Shown here: positions 1 through 8,783 of the stretch, one piece after another | Position numbering within the stretch: the first letter of the stretch is position 1 | Layout of the letters: every line of letters starts with the position of its first letter | Origin: Speluncibacter jeojiensis | GTDB lineage: Bacteria; Actinomycetota; Actinomycetes; Mycobacteriales; Mycobacteriaceae | Length of the DNA: 64,000 nt | Assembly: GCF_029589495.1 (NCBI RefSeq) | Contig: NZ_JAAIVF010000001.1 | Location: forward strand, 248,001 to 312,000 | Direction of reading: 5' to 3' | Made by a program: the position numbers and the translations under genes | Notes under the pieces: model-generated | Told to the model about the DNA's origin: nothing | Seen by the model: only the letters and a program-made list of their open reading frames with translations | Database searches by the model: none

Positions 1-131
1 TCACGGTGAGTGCGGAAACCGTGAAGACACACGTCGGGAACGTGCTCACCAAGCTCGGCGCGCAGAACCGCACCCACGCCGTGGTGATCGCGTACGAGTC
101 CGGTCTGGTGGTCCCCGGCTTCAGCGGCTGA
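1..131 (+). CDS. LuxR/NarL-type response regulator, C-terminal end only (partial)
   Basis: Only the last 42 codons are in the window. The visible residues (TVSAETVKTHVGNVLTKL) are the recognition helix region of a GerE/LuxR-type helix-turn-helix, where SxxTVKxHVxxxxxKLG is the family signature; the protein ends AYESGLVVPGFSG. This class normally has an N-terminal receiver domain phosphorylated by a partner kinase, but that part lies upstream of the window, so a receiver-less LuxR regulator is also possible. It converges on the pentapeptide gene with a 39-bp gap that shows no obvious terminator hairpin. Confidence 0.85.
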   Translation, partial: TVSAETVKTHVGNVLTKLGAQNRTHAVVIAYESGLVVPGFSG

Positions 132-170
132 GGATCTCCGCCGACGTCGCGCACCAGCACACGCGATCGC

Positions 171-809
171 TCAGTCGTGAGTGATGCCGTCGGGCATGGT
201 GGCGTCCCGGAAATCTGCGCCGTCGAGGACGACGGCGGACATCGTCGCGCCGGTCAGGTTCGCCTTCCCGAGGAAGGCGCCCGCGAGTGTGGCGCCGGTC
301 AAGTCGGCCTCGCCGAGATACGCACCGGTCATGTATGCGCCCGACAGGTCCGCCCCGGTGAGGTCCGCGTGCCCGAGGAAGGTCGACGTCAGATAGGCCA
401 TCGTCAGGTCCGCGTCTCGCAACCACGCGCGGGTCAGGTACGCACGGGTGAAATCGGCGTCGTGCGCGACCACACCCGTCAGGTCGGCCCTCGCCACGTC
501 GGCCCCGAAGAGGTCGGCGGAGGTCAGGTTCGCGCCCGCGAGAACCGCACCGGTGAGATCGGTTCCCGACAGGTCGGCCCCGGTGAGATCCACGCCGTTG
601 AGGTTGGCGCCGGCCAGGTTCAGCCCGGACAGATCGACGTCGACGAGATCGACTTCTACCGAAGGACGTTCGGCTCGGGCGAGGTTCCAGGCGGCAACGC
701 CGGACCGGAGCAGATCAGCCGAGCTTTCGCGCGAACTCGACGTCGACCGCGCCGTCGGGACCTCCCGGACCGGACTGCGCGTCGGCCTGGATGGCGACGC
801 GGACGTCAT
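171..809 (-). CDS. Pentapeptide-repeat protein (212 aa)
   Basis: After about 55 low-complexity Ser/Thr/Arg-rich residues the protein becomes a run of A(D/N)LXX pentapeptides (LAGANLNGVDLTGADLSGTD onward) to residue ~205, expected to fold as a right-handed quadrilateral beta-helix. MfpA/Qnr-type members of this family mimic DNA and protect gyrase from fluoroquinolones, but many relatives have no known target, so no function is assigned. The ATG at 809 was chosen because GGGAGG lies 6 bases upstream; a longer frame to 917 would run through the operator region. The gene is divergent from a TetR regulator, and its promoter is overlapped by two palindromes, so TetR-controlled induction is likely. 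No signal peptide or membrane segment is seen. Confidence 0.85.
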   Translation of the reverse strand: MTSASPSRPTRSPVREVPTARSTSSSRESSADLLRSGVAAWNLARAERPSVEVDLVDVDLSGLNLAGANLNGVDLTGADLSGTDLTGAVLAGANLTSADLFGADVARADLTGVVAHDADFTRAYLTRAWLRDADLTMAYLTSTFLGHADLTGADLSGAYMTGAYLGEADLTGATLAGAFLGKANLTGATMSAVVLDGADFRDATMPDGITHD

Positions 810-876
810 CGAGCCTCCCATTGGACGGACGTGCGGGCCGGTTGGCGATCCCCTGGTGCATTGCCGGCCCGGCCGA

Positions 877-918
877 GTTGACAGCGTCAACCTAAGCTCG
901 TTTGTTGACAACGTCAAC
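877..918. promoter_or_regulatory. Twin palindromic operators between pentapeptide and TetR genes
   Basis: Two near-identical 15-bp palindromes, GTTGACAGCGTCAAC (877-891) and GTTGACAACGTCAAC (904-918), share the arms GTTGAC/GTCAAC with a 3-base centre and are spaced 27 bp start to start. They lie between divergent promoters and next to a TetR gene, which is the usual arrangement for TetR autoregulation plus control of a divergent target. Binding is inferred. Confidence 0.7.
889..917 (-). promoter_or_regulatory. Promoter of the pentapeptide gene
   Basis: On the minus strand TTGACG (917-912) is followed after 17 bases by TAGGTT (894-889), a good SigA-type -35/-10 pair. The -35 lies inside one palindrome and the -10 touches the other, so a bound repressor would block RNA polymerase. 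Confidence 0.5.
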
Positions 919-930
919 CTGACTTATCCT
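902..930 (+). promoter_or_regulatory. Promoter of the TetR gene (leaderless type)
   Basis: TTGTTG (902-907), 17 bases, then TATCCT (925-930), with the GTG start codon 6 bases further on. The second operator palindrome sits in the spacer, consistent with autorepression and a leaderless transcript. Confidence 0.45.
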
Positions 931-936
931 CCGGGA

Positions 937-1572
937 GTGCAGGAAGACGCCCCGGACACGCGCCGCATGCTGATCGCCGCGGCCGACGACCTCTTGTCGC
1001 GCGGCGGGCCCGCCCTGGTCACCCTGCGCGCGGTCGGTGCGGCGGTGGAGGTGTCCCGTACCGCGCCCTACCGGCATTTCCGCAACAAAGACGATCTGCT
1101 CAGCACCGTGGCCGCGGAAAGCCTTGTCCGCATGAAGCTGGTGATGCAGCTCGCCGCCGCCGATGCGACCACACCGAGCACCGCCGACGCACACCTCGGC
1201 GCACCGGAGTCCACACCCCTGTACCGCGCGTGTCTCGCCTATGTCCGCACCGCCTGGGAGTTCCCGAACCACTACCGGCTGGAATTCGCCGGCGACCACA
1301 CGTTCACGCCGAACTCGGCACTCGGTACGGCCTCCGCCGACTTCAATTCCTACTTCGAGGAACTCGTCGTCGAAGCACAGCGCACCCGGACCCTCCTCGC
1401 AGGCGACGTACGGGACGTCGGTCCGCTGCTCTGGGTGATCCTGCACGGACTCGCGATGTCCAACCATCTTGCCGCCGACGGTGGATGCGGTTCCCGGACC
1501 GACGATCCGGCCGAACAGATGCCACGACTGCTGGCCCTGGCGTTGCAGCGCCTGTCCCCGCGCGCGACGTAA
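937..1572 (+). CDS. TetR-family transcriptional regulator (211 aa)
   Basis: The N-terminal helix-turn-helix spans residues ~10-56 (LVTLRAVGAAVEVSRTAPYRHFRNKDDLL), with the typical AxYxHFxxKxxLL end of the TetR DNA-binding domain. The C-terminal ligand domain is AcrR/TetR_C_33-like and not diagnostic. The GTG at 937 keeps the first helix complete and lies 6 bases after a TATCCT hexamer; a longer open frame upstream overlaps the divergent gene and the operators and is rejected. It most likely represses itself and the divergent pentapeptide gene. The inducer is unknown. Confidence 0.88.
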   Translation: MQEDAPDTRRMLIAAADDLLSRGGPALVTLRAVGAAVEVSRTAPYRHFRNKDDLLSTVAAESLVRMKLVMQLAAADATTPSTADAHLGAPESTPLYRACLAYVRTAWEFPNHYRLEFAGDHTFTPNSALGTASADFNSYFEELVVEAQRTRTLLAGDVRDVGPLLWVILHGLAMSNHLAADGGCGSRTDDPAEQMPRLLALALQRLSPRAT

Positions 1573-1607
1573 CGGCCGACCGCGCAAGCACTCCCCCGCA
1601 GGCCCGG

Positions 1608-2462
1608 CTACAGCCGCATGCGGATCAGTTCGGCGGTGTGCGCCAGGCCCGGGAACACCGACGGCGTGGACCGCGGGTGCAGGGCGTGCACGGCCAGCCG
1701 GAACAGCAAGGCGCGCAACATCATCTGCGGCCACTCCGGCAGCTGACTCCACCTGTCGATCAGCCCCTCGTCCGCCCCGCCCCAGGACAGCGCGTCGACC
1801 ACCACCACACCGGCCGCCCACGGAGCCGGGCGCCAGTAGGGGGTGATGTCGGTCAGTCCCGGAGCGGCCGCGCCGGCGAACAGCACGGTGCCGAACAGGT
1901 CGCCGTGCACGAGCTGGTCCGGGGTGCGGATCGGCTTGCGCAGCGTCGCCAGCTGACGGATCAGGTCGAGGCTGCGCTCCCCCTCCGGGCTGGTGGTCTC
2001 GACCGGACCGCCGACGCGCGCGCTGCGCAACGGAACGTCCTCCCACGCCGCCCGATCCGCGAGCACGAACACGTCGACGTCCTGCCACGGCGGCACCGGC
2101 GCCTGGCCGAGGAACCGGGGCTTGTCGAGCGCGACCGTCTCCGCGTGCAACCGCACCGACAGCGACACGACCTCGTCGTAACGCGGCTCGGGCGAGCCGG
2201 AGATGAAGGTGTCCGCACGCCACCCGGACACGACATAGCGCCCGTCACTCGACCGCACCGGCCGGGCCAGGCGAACACCCTCCACCGACAGCGTCTCGCG
2301 CACCTTCGCCGACCATGCGGCCCTGGCGTGATCCGGCACCAGTGACAGCACCACGTCCCCGCACCGCCAGCCGCCGTCCCAAGCATCCCCGAGGTACACC
2401 GGCTCTATCTCGCGCAGACCGAAGGTCGAGCGAACATGCTGCGGCGGCTCCGTAGGACTCAC
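1608..2462 (-). CDS. TIGR02569-family protein, phosphotransferase-like
   Basis: 284 residues matching the actinobacterial family TIGR02569 (Rv3205c-like), related in layout to aminoglycoside/choline phosphotransferases. QLVHGDLFGTVLFAG (~residues 182-196) resembles the HGDLxxxN catalytic loop, but the usual Asn is not obvious, and LTDITPYWRPAPWAAGVVVVDAL resembles the metal-binding D-x-x-x-x-x-P stretch. Substrate and activity are unknown. The GTG at 2462 is 7 bases after TAACCT with no Shine-Dalgarno, so the message is probably leaderless. It lies downstream of moeZ on the same strand with a 68-bp gap. Confidence 0.8.
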   Translation of the reverse strand: MSPTEPPQHVRSTFGLREIEPVYLGDAWDGGWRCGDVVLSLVPDHARAAWSAKVRETLSVEGVRLARPVRSSDGRYVVSGWRADTFISGSPEPRYDEVVSLSVRLHAETVALDKPRFLGQAPVPPWQDVDVFVLADRAAWEDVPLRSARVGGPVETTSPEGERSLDLIRQLATLRKPIRTPDQLVHGDLFGTVLFAGAAAPGLTDITPYWRPAPWAAGVVVVDALSWGGADEGLIDRWSQLPEWPQMMLRALLFRLAVHALHPRSTPSVFPGLAHTAELIRMRL

Positions 2463-2530
2463 TCTCAGGAGGTTACCGTCGGTAAACGGTCCGGTCCGGC
2501 AGCGCGGTCACGTGTCGATAACGGCCTCGA

Positions 2531-3706
2531 TCAGTACCGCACCATCGTCGGGTCCACCACGCTCGCCCAGGCCTCGATGCCGCCCTCGAGGTGCCGCAGG
2601 TTCCGATACCCGGCCGCGCGCAACAACTCCAGCGCCTGCGCCGACCGCACCCCCGACTTGCAGTACAGCACCACCGGGTCCTCGGCCGGCAGCCCCAGCA
2701 GCGCGCCGACGCCGTCCACTCCGGCCGACTGGATGCTCGAGTTCGGCACCAGCGTCGCCCCCGGCAGGTGCACGATGTCCCACTCGACCTGCTCTCGGAC
2801 GTCGACCAGTCGCACGTCCGCGCCCGACTCGATCAGCCCGTGCAACTCGGCCGCGCCGATGGTGTCCGCGCCGGACGGCTGCGGTGCGGTGCCGCAGAAC
2901 AGTTCGTAGTCGACCAGTTCGGTGATCGGCTGCGCGTCGGGGTCCTTGCGCAGCTCGATCGTCCGGTGCGACATCGCCAGTGCGTCGTAGATCAGCAGCC
3001 GGCCGAGCAGCGACTCACCCATGCCGGTGATCAGCTTGACCGCCTCGGTGGCCATCATCGCCCCGACCGCCGCGCACAGCACGCCCAGCACGCCGCCCTC
3101 GGCGCAGGACGGGACCGTGCCGGGTTCCGGCGGCTGCGGGTAGAGGTCGCGATAGTTCAGCCCGCGGCCGTCGGGTGCGTCCTCCCAGAACACCGACACC
3201 TGGCCGGCGAACCGGAAGATGGAGCCCCACACGTACGGCCGGTGCGCGAGCACCGCCGCATCGTTGACCAGATACCGCGTGGCGAAGTTGTCGGTGCCGT
3301 CGAGGATCAGGTCGTACCGCTCGAACAGCGCGACCGCATTCGCCGCGTCCAGCCGCGCCGGATGCAGCACCACGTCGATGCCGGAATTGATCGCCGCGAT
3401 CGACTCGCGCGCGCTCTCCCCCTTGGGCCGGCCGATGTCCGACTCGCCGTGGATGATCTGGCGCTGCAGGTTCGACAGCTCGACGTCGTCGAACTCGACG
3501 ATGCCGATCGTGCCGACGCCCGCGGCGGCCAGGTACAGCAGTGTCGGCGAACCGAGCCCGCCGGCACCGATCACCAACACGCGGGCGTTCTTCAGGCGGC
3601 GCTGCCCGGTCACACCGAGCTCCGGCAGCAGCGTGTGCCGGCTGTACCGCGCCGACTCCTGCGTGGTGAGTTCCGGACCCGGTTCAACCAGCGGCGGCAG
3701 CCCCAT
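2531..3706 (-). CDS. moeZ: MoeZ: adenylyltransferase/sulfurtransferase
   Basis: 391 residues with two domains. Residues ~15-255 form a ThiF/MoeB/E1-type adenylating domain (VLVIGAGGLGSP nucleotide loop, DDVELSNLQRQ, DGTDNF). Residues ~280-391 form a rhodanese domain with the active-site loop CKSGVRS. The protein adenylates and then thiolates the C-terminal glycine of ubiquitin-like sulfur carriers (MoaD, CysO) for molybdopterin and cysteine synthesis. Both CXXC zinc motifs of MoeB are missing (NYRDLYP and DYELFCG at those sites), as expected for MoeZ. ATG 3706 has GAGGAG five bases upstream; a GTG six bases earlier would overlap that site. Confidence 0.93.
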   Translation of the reverse strand: MGLPPLVEPGPELTTQESARYSRHTLLPELGVTGQRRLKNARVLVIGAGGLGSPTLLYLAAAGVGTIGIVEFDDVELSNLQRQIIHGESDIGRPKGESARESIAAINSGIDVVLHPARLDAANAVALFERYDLILDGTDNFATRYLVNDAAVLAHRPYVWGSIFRFAGQVSVFWEDAPDGRGLNYRDLYPQPPEPGTVPSCAEGGVLGVLCAAVGAMMATEAVKLITGMGESLLGRLLIYDALAMSHRTIELRKDPDAQPITELVDYELFCGTAPQPSGADTIGAAELHGLIESGADVRLVDVREQVEWDIVHLPGATLVPNSSIQSAGVDGVGALLGLPAEDPVVLYCKSGVRSAQALELLRAAGYRNLRHLEGGIEAWASVVDPTMVRY

Positions 3707-3727
3707 CAACACTCCTCGTCAGGCGGA

Positions 3728-4834
3728 TCACCCTCGAGGATACGGCCACGGATTCGGCTTGCAGACCAGCCCGTTCATCGGCACCACACCATCCGGGTCG
3801 AGCCGGGCGATGTCGTTGTTCGCGGTGCCGAACGTCTGCTGCATCATCACCGGCGCCAGCCCGCCGTCCGACTCGCACGGCTGGTGCTGCGCGTAGCCGA
3901 TGGCGTGCCCGACCTCGTGGTTGATCATGTACTGCCGGTACGAACCGATGTCCCCCTGATACGACACCGCCCCGCGCACCCAGCGCGGCTCGTTGAGGAT
4001 CACCCGCTTGAGGTCGGCGTTGTAGCAGGAGGATTCGACCGGGATCGTGTAGCCGCAGTCCTGCCGGACGGTCATCTGCGAGGTCAGCGAGATGTGGAAG
4101 TCGGCCTCGTCGGGGTTGTCGACGCGCCGGAAGCCGACCTTCTCGTCGCGGATCCAGCTCTTCGGGTTGGCCAGTGTCTGATCGATCATCTGCGCGAAGG
4201 CGCCGTCGCCGCCGTAGCCGACGGTGTCGACGCCGTCCTCGACGTCGACGGTGTAGGCGAACACGTGCTCGGCGCCTTTACCGACCTGCCCGGTCGAACC
4301 CGGGATGACGTGGAAGGTGCCCTTGCCCGCCTCCGTGAACGGTCCCCCCACCGGCAGCGCGGCCGACTCGACCGAGGCGTCGAAGCGCCCGTCGCCCTTC
4401 GGCGCGCCGACGATGCCGCTGACGTTCGCCTCACGGGCGCCCAGTCCCGGGTCACCGCCGCTGCCACTGCCCCCGCCCGAGGACCGCACGGCGCTGACCA
4501 CGACCAGGATCGTGACCACCAGCAGGATCGGGACCGCGTAGGCCCGCCAGCCATAAGCGGCGAAGAAGGTGCCGAGCCTGGTCCTGCGCCGGATCCCCTC
4601 GAGTTCGCTGCGCCGTGGACCCCGGGCCTGCGCCCGGGGCTCCGCCGTCGGGTCGCGGTCGGCGCGGAGCGGGTCGTTCCAACCGGGGCGGTCGAAGTCC
4701 GGCTCCCGGAACAGGTCCCCCTCGTGCAGTTCGTGCGTGTCGTAGCCGAACATGTCACGACCGGACTGCGGGTCCGTCCCGGGGGGAGAGTCGGCGCGAT
4801 CGCGGGATCGATGTGGCTCTCCGCGGTAGGTCAC
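3728..4834 (-). CDS. Membrane-anchored DUF3152 zincin-like protein
   Basis: 368 residues. A charged cytoplasmic N-terminus (~1-95) precedes one transmembrane helix (YAVPILLVVTILVVVSAV, ~98-116), then a Gly/Ser linker and a DUF3152 domain outside the cell. The domain holds HEVGHAIGYAQH, a zinc-protease HExxHxxG motif with its third His one residue later than in classical metzincins, followed by a Met-turn-like VMMQQ. It corresponds to Rv3207c. Substrate unknown. It shares a divergent region with a TetR gene. GTG 4834 is the longest sensible start; no clear ribosome site precedes it. Confidence 0.8.
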   Translation of the reverse strand: MTYRGEPHRSRDRADSPPGTDPQSGRDMFGYDTHELHEGDLFREPDFDRPGWNDPLRADRDPTAEPRAQARGPRRSELEGIRRRTRLGTFFAAYGWRAYAVPILLVVTILVVVSAVRSSGGGSGSGGDPGLGAREANVSGIVGAPKGDGRFDASVESAALPVGGPFTEAGKGTFHVIPGSTGQVGKGAEHVFAYTVDVEDGVDTVGYGGDGAFAQMIDQTLANPKSWIRDEKVGFRRVDNPDEADFHISLTSQMTVRQDCGYTIPVESSCYNADLKRVILNEPRWVRGAVSYQGDIGSYRQYMINHEVGHAIGYAQHQPCESDGGLAPVMMQQTFGTANNDIARLDPDGVVPMNGLVCKPNPWPYPRG

Positions 4835-4863
4835 CGCGACAGAATCTCATACGGGCCGTGGCG

Positions 4864-4925
4864 GGTCACCCGGCGCGCCGACACCCGCCGGTGACCGGAC
4901 ACCCGACCTCCGCGGTCACCCGGCG
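4864..4925. repeat. Three copies of a GGTCACC(C)GGCG motif in a divergent promoter region
   Basis: GGTCACCCGGCG occurs at 4864-4875 and 4914-4925, and an inverted copy lacking one base (CGCCGGTGACC) at 4886-4896. They sit in the 262-bp region between the divergent zincin and TetR genes, so they are candidate regulator sites. Confidence 0.5.
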
Positions 4926-4994
4926 ATGATCCGACTCAGCGGGGCGGCGCGCACGCCTGGGCATCGCCGCCGCGTATTCTGTGTATCTCACTAA

Positions 4995-5774
<780 letters not shown>

Positions 5775-5784
5775 CCCACCCGGT

Positions 5785-6399
5785 CTAGTCGGCGTCACCT
5801 GCCGCCGGCAGCAGCAACTCCAGGATCCGGCCGCGCAGTTGCGCGGTGTCGTCGTCGGCCGCCACCAGGCTCGTGAACAGCGCGGCCCCGGCGGCCATCA
5901 CCAGCACCGCCCGAGCGTCCAGCAGATCGTCGTCGTCGGCGGGCCCGCCGCGCGCGAACAGGGCGGTGCTGGGCTCGCTGAACCCCCGCCACAGCAGGGT
6001 GCGCAGATCCTCGTGATCGCGTAGCGCCGCCAACAGCCCCGGCGCGGCGGCCCGCACCTCCGGCCGCGCGAACAGCTCCGTGCTCCCGGCGACCACCCAG
6101 CGAATCCAGCCCGCGCGGTCGGTCCCCTCGAACGGGGTGAGGTCCGGCGTCGCGCCGAGCAGCGCGTCGAGGACGAGGTGCGCCTTCGACGGCCAGCGGC
6201 GGGCGAGCGCCGCCCGGCTCACCTCGGCCCGGGCGGCCACACCGCGCACGCTCAACGCGTCCCACCCGACCTCGAGCAGCAACGCCCGGGTCACCTCCAG
6301 GACCTCGGCATCGATGCGCGGGTCGCGCGGCCGGCCGGGTCCGGCGGCGGTACCCGCGGTGTCGCTCGGTCCCGAATCACTGCCTTTCACCACGTCCAC
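5785..6399 (-). CDS. TetR-family transcriptional regulator
   Basis: 204 residues with a TetR helix-turn-helix at ~28-75 (RIDAEVLEVTRALLLEVGWDALSVRGVAARAEVSRAALARRW). It converges on the preceding TetR gene with a 10-bp gap and is divergent from an SDR/epimerase gene 77 bp away, which it probably controls. GTG 6399 is used; GTG codons at 6393 and 6390 are alternatives because no Shine-Dalgarno decides. From memory this regulator/SDR pair is absent from the syntenic M. tuberculosis block, so it may be a lineage addition. Confidence 0.82.
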   Translation of the reverse strand: MDVVKGSDSGPSDTAGTAAGPGRPRDPRIDAEVLEVTRALLLEVGWDALSVRGVAARAEVSRAALARRWPSKAHLVLDALLGATPDLTPFEGTDRAGWIRWVVAGSTELFARPEVRAAAPGLLAALRDHEDLRTLLWRGFSEPSTALFARGGPADDDDLLDARAVLVMAAGAALFTSLVAADDDTAQLRGRILELLLPAAGDAD

Positions 6400-6437
6400 A
6401 GCCTTGCATTATCGGCCACCGAGGCCGGTAGTCTCCC

Positions 6438-6462
6438 AATACGAGTCCACTGGCACCGTATT
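6438..6462. promoter_or_regulatory. Candidate TetR operator upstream of the SDR gene
   Basis: An imperfect 25-bp inverted repeat has outer arms AATACG (6438-6443) and CGTATT (6457-6462), with a further partial match inward. It ends 14 bases before the GTG of the SDR gene and lies in the divergent region with a TetR gene. A second dyad CGGCC-N5-GGCCG (6413-6427) lies nearer the regulator. Confidence 0.45.
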
Positions 6463-6476
6463 TCTAGGGAGAGTTC

Positions 6477-7445
6477 GTGCAGATTTCAGTCACCGGCGGA
6501 ACAGGCTTCCTCGGCACCCACACCACCGCGGCCCTGCTCGAGTCGGGTCACGACGTCCGCCTGCTGGTCCATCCGGCCGAGGACGTCACGGAAACGCTCG
6601 CGCTGTTCGGCCCTGCCGCCGGCCGCGTCGACGTGCTCGTCGGCGATCTGCGCGACCCCGACACCGTGCGGGCGCTGCTCACCGGCTGCGACGCCGTGCT
6701 GCACGCCGCCGGCGTGGTCGGCACCGACGACACCCGCGAGCAGTTGATGTGGGAGATCAACACACAGGCGACCACGGACGTGCTGGTCCGCGCGGCGATG
6801 ATGGGCCTGGACCCGATCGTGCACGTGGCGAGCTACGCCGTGCTGTTCCCCAGCCCCGATCCGGTTATCGGGCCGGACAGCCCGACCGCGGTCGGTCGCA
6901 GCGCCTACGGCCGCACCAAATCGGCCGCCGACCGGGTGGCCCGCGCCCTGCAGGCGGCCGGCGCCCCGGTGGTGATCACCTATCCGTCCAGCGTGATCGG
7001 CCCGGCGCTCGGCGACCGACGCGGCGTGACCGCCGACGGCTGGCAGGCGATCCTGAAGATGGGTGTCGCTCCGACATTCGAGGGCGGCATGCAGATGATC
7101 GACGTCCGCGACGTCGCAGCGGTGCATGCCGCGGTGATGAAACCCGGCCGGGGGCCGCGCCGCTACATGTGCGGCGGCGAGCTGATCCCGTTCAACGATC
7201 TGGTCGACCTGCTCGAGCGCGCCTCGGGCCGCAAACTGCGCCGCATCCCGACCGGCCGGAAGGTGATGCTCGGCCTCGGCCGGATCACCGATGCCCTGTC
7301 GAAGGTCGTCCCCGTCAGCTCCGGGCTGAGCTACGAGGCCGCGAGCCTGCTGACCGCCGCCACCCCGACCGACGACTCACGCACGCACGACGAGCTGGGC
7401 GTGCAGTGGCGGTCGGCGCGGGATGCCCTGCTCGAGTCGTTCTGA
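6477..7445 (+). CDS. NAD-dependent epimerase/dehydratase-family (extended SDR) protein
   Basis: 322 residues. GGTGFLGTH (~residues 7-15) is the glycine-rich NAD(P) loop of extended SDRs; SAYGRTKSAAD (~142) carries the YxxxK catalytic pair, with the expected upstream VASYA strand. The C-terminal substrate lobe is not specific enough to name a substrate; sugar-nucleotide epimerases and hydroxysteroid or dihydroflavonol-type reductases look alike here. GTG 6477 is preceded by AGGGAGAG at good spacing. Divergent from a TetR gene that probably regulates it; a strong hairpin follows. Confidence 0.85.
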   Translation: MQISVTGGTGFLGTHTTAALLESGHDVRLLVHPAEDVTETLALFGPAAGRVDVLVGDLRDPDTVRALLTGCDAVLHAAGVVGTDDTREQLMWEINTQATTDVLVRAAMMGLDPIVHVASYAVLFPSPDPVIGPDSPTAVGRSAYGRTKSAADRVARALQAAGAPVVITYPSSVIGPALGDRRGVTADGWQAILKMGVAPTFEGGMQMIDVRDVAAVHAAVMKPGRGPRRYMCGGELIPFNDLVDLLERASGRKLRRIPTGRKVMLGLGRITDALSKVVPVSSGLSYEAASLLTAATPTDDSRTHDELGVQWRSARDALLESF

Positions 7446-7472
7446 CCCACCCCGATACCACCCTGATACGAC

Positions 7473-7508
7473 GACGCGGCGGTGCGGGAACTCCCACACC
7501 GCCGCGTC
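7473..7508. terminator. Bidirectional terminator hairpin
   Basis: GACGCGGCGGTG (7473-7484) pairs fully with CACCGCCGCGTC (7497-7508); GGG/CCC continues the stem inward past one mismatch to an AACT loop. It separates the SDR gene from the convergent DUF3107 gene. Confidence 0.75.
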
Positions 7509-7517
7509 CGCGAATGT

Positions 7518-7748
7518 TCAGCGAGCGCCGAAGCCCACCCGGCGCGAGTCGGACGGGCCGATCTCGACGTAGGCGACGCGCGCGGCGGCCACCAGGTAGC
7601 GGCGCCCCTTGTCGTCCTCGAGCGTCAGCATGCCCGACCGGTCGCCCTCGAGGGCCGCGCGCACCGCGCTCTCGACCTCTTCCGGCGTCTGCCCACTGTT
7701 GATGACGAGCTCGCGCGGGCTGTCCGAAACACCGATCTTGACCTCCAC
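7518..7748 (-). CDS. DUF3107 small conserved protein (TB9.4-like)
   Basis: 76 residues (VEVKIGVSDSPRELVINSGQ...ARVAYVEIGPSDSRRVGFG) closely matching the actinobacterial DUF3107 family, which includes the mycobacterial antigen TB9.4 (Rv3208A). Function unknown; the beta-rich sequence ends in a conserved RRVGFG. GTG 7748 has GGAGG six bases upstream; a TTG two codons earlier sits directly against that site and is less likely. Confidence 0.9.
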   Translation of the reverse strand: MEVKIGVSDSPRELVINSGQTPEEVESAVRAALEGDRSGMLTLEDDKGRRYLVAAARVAYVEIGPSDSRRVGFGAR

Positions 7749-7849
7749 GGTCAACCTCCGAATTCGTGTGGCAGAAGATTCTCCGACCAGGCTAGTGCAG
7801 CCCGACGGCGCGAACAGGACTCCGGCGCTGTGCCCTGAGCGAACACCGC

Positions 7850-8530
7850 TCAGACCAGGCCCAGCGCCTCCATCCGCACCTCGTGCTGCTCCTGCATGCG
7901 GTCGAACAACTCGACGAGATGGTTGATGTCACCGACCGCGGCAAGCACCAGATCGGCGAGTTCCTCACGCCGGGCCGCGACGTACTGGGCCTGCGTGATC
8001 GCCTCGCCGAGGAGCCGCCGGCCCCACAGCGTCAGCCGCGCCTTGGTCTGCGGGCTCGCCGCGACCGCCTTGCTCACCTCGTCGACCACGAACGTCGAGT
8101 GCGCGGTCTCGCTGAGCACCTCGCGCACGATCTCCGCGACCTCACCGGACAGCGTGCCCGCGATCTCGCGGTAGAAGTCCGCGGCGAGCCCGTCGCCGAT
8201 GTAGGCCTTGACGAGCGACTCCAGCCACGTGCTCGGCGTCGTCGACGCGTGATAGTCCTCGAGCGCCTGCACGTACGGTTCCATCGCCTGATAGATGTCC
8301 ACCCCGCGGCGCTCCAGCGCCTCCTGCAGCCGCTCGTAGTGGCCCATCTCGGCGGCGGCCATGCTGGCCAGCGCGACCTTGCCGCGCAGGTCGGGCGCCT
8401 TGGCGGCGTCGGCGGAGAGTCGATAGAACGCGGAGATCTCGCCGTAGGCGAGCAACGCGAACAGTTCAGTCACGCCGGGGTCATCGGACGAGATCGTGGG
8501 GACCGGGGACTCGGACACATTCGACGCCAT
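7850..8530 (-). CDS. Ferritin-like fold protein (Rv3210c-like)
   Basis: 226 residues, mostly helical, with ferritin-like di-iron hallmarks: E in LAYGEISAFYRL, E and H in MAAAEMGHYERL, then E and H in REVLSETAHSTFVVDEV. The fold resembles MiaE-type tRNA hydroxylases and rubrerythrins; the substrate is not identifiable. ATG 8530 lies 8 bases after TAGTGT and has no Shine-Dalgarno, so a leaderless start is likely; a longer frame to 8569 is possible but unsupported. Followed on the same strand by the DUF3107 gene after about 100 bp. Confidence 0.82.
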   Translation of the reverse strand: MASNVSESPVPTISSDDPGVTELFALLAYGEISAFYRLSADAAKAPDLRGKVALASMAAAEMGHYERLQEALERRGVDIYQAMEPYVQALEDYHASTTPSTWLESLVKAYIGDGLAADFYREIAGTLSGEVAEIVREVLSETAHSTFVVDEVSKAVAASPQTKARLTLWGRRLLGEAITQAQYVAARREELADLVLAAVGDINHLVELFDRMQEQHEVRMEALGLV

Positions 8531-8783
8531 GGTCGTGGACACTAGTCGCCCCGCGACGGGCACGGTCACCCTGGACGCGGGTTACGGGTACCATGGCTGC
8601 AGGTCGTCGGCATTTCCGTCACGACTGATCGATACTGTGCGCGCACCACTTGTCGGATGAGCTCGCCGCCACGCCTGTCGCAGGCCGCATGACCGGCCGC
8701 GCAGCATCCGGGACGCCCCGTCCCGCCGAGCCGAGAGCATCCGCGCCGGGAGTGCCGAACGTGGGCCCCAAGGCCCGGTTCCT

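Noticed and set aside
2591-4894. 767-codon open frame on the plus strand opposite moeZ and the DUF3152 gene
   Set aside because: It is an antisense shadow of two conserved genes; high GC3 on one strand opens the complementary frame. Its translation is Arg/His/Val-rich without motifs.
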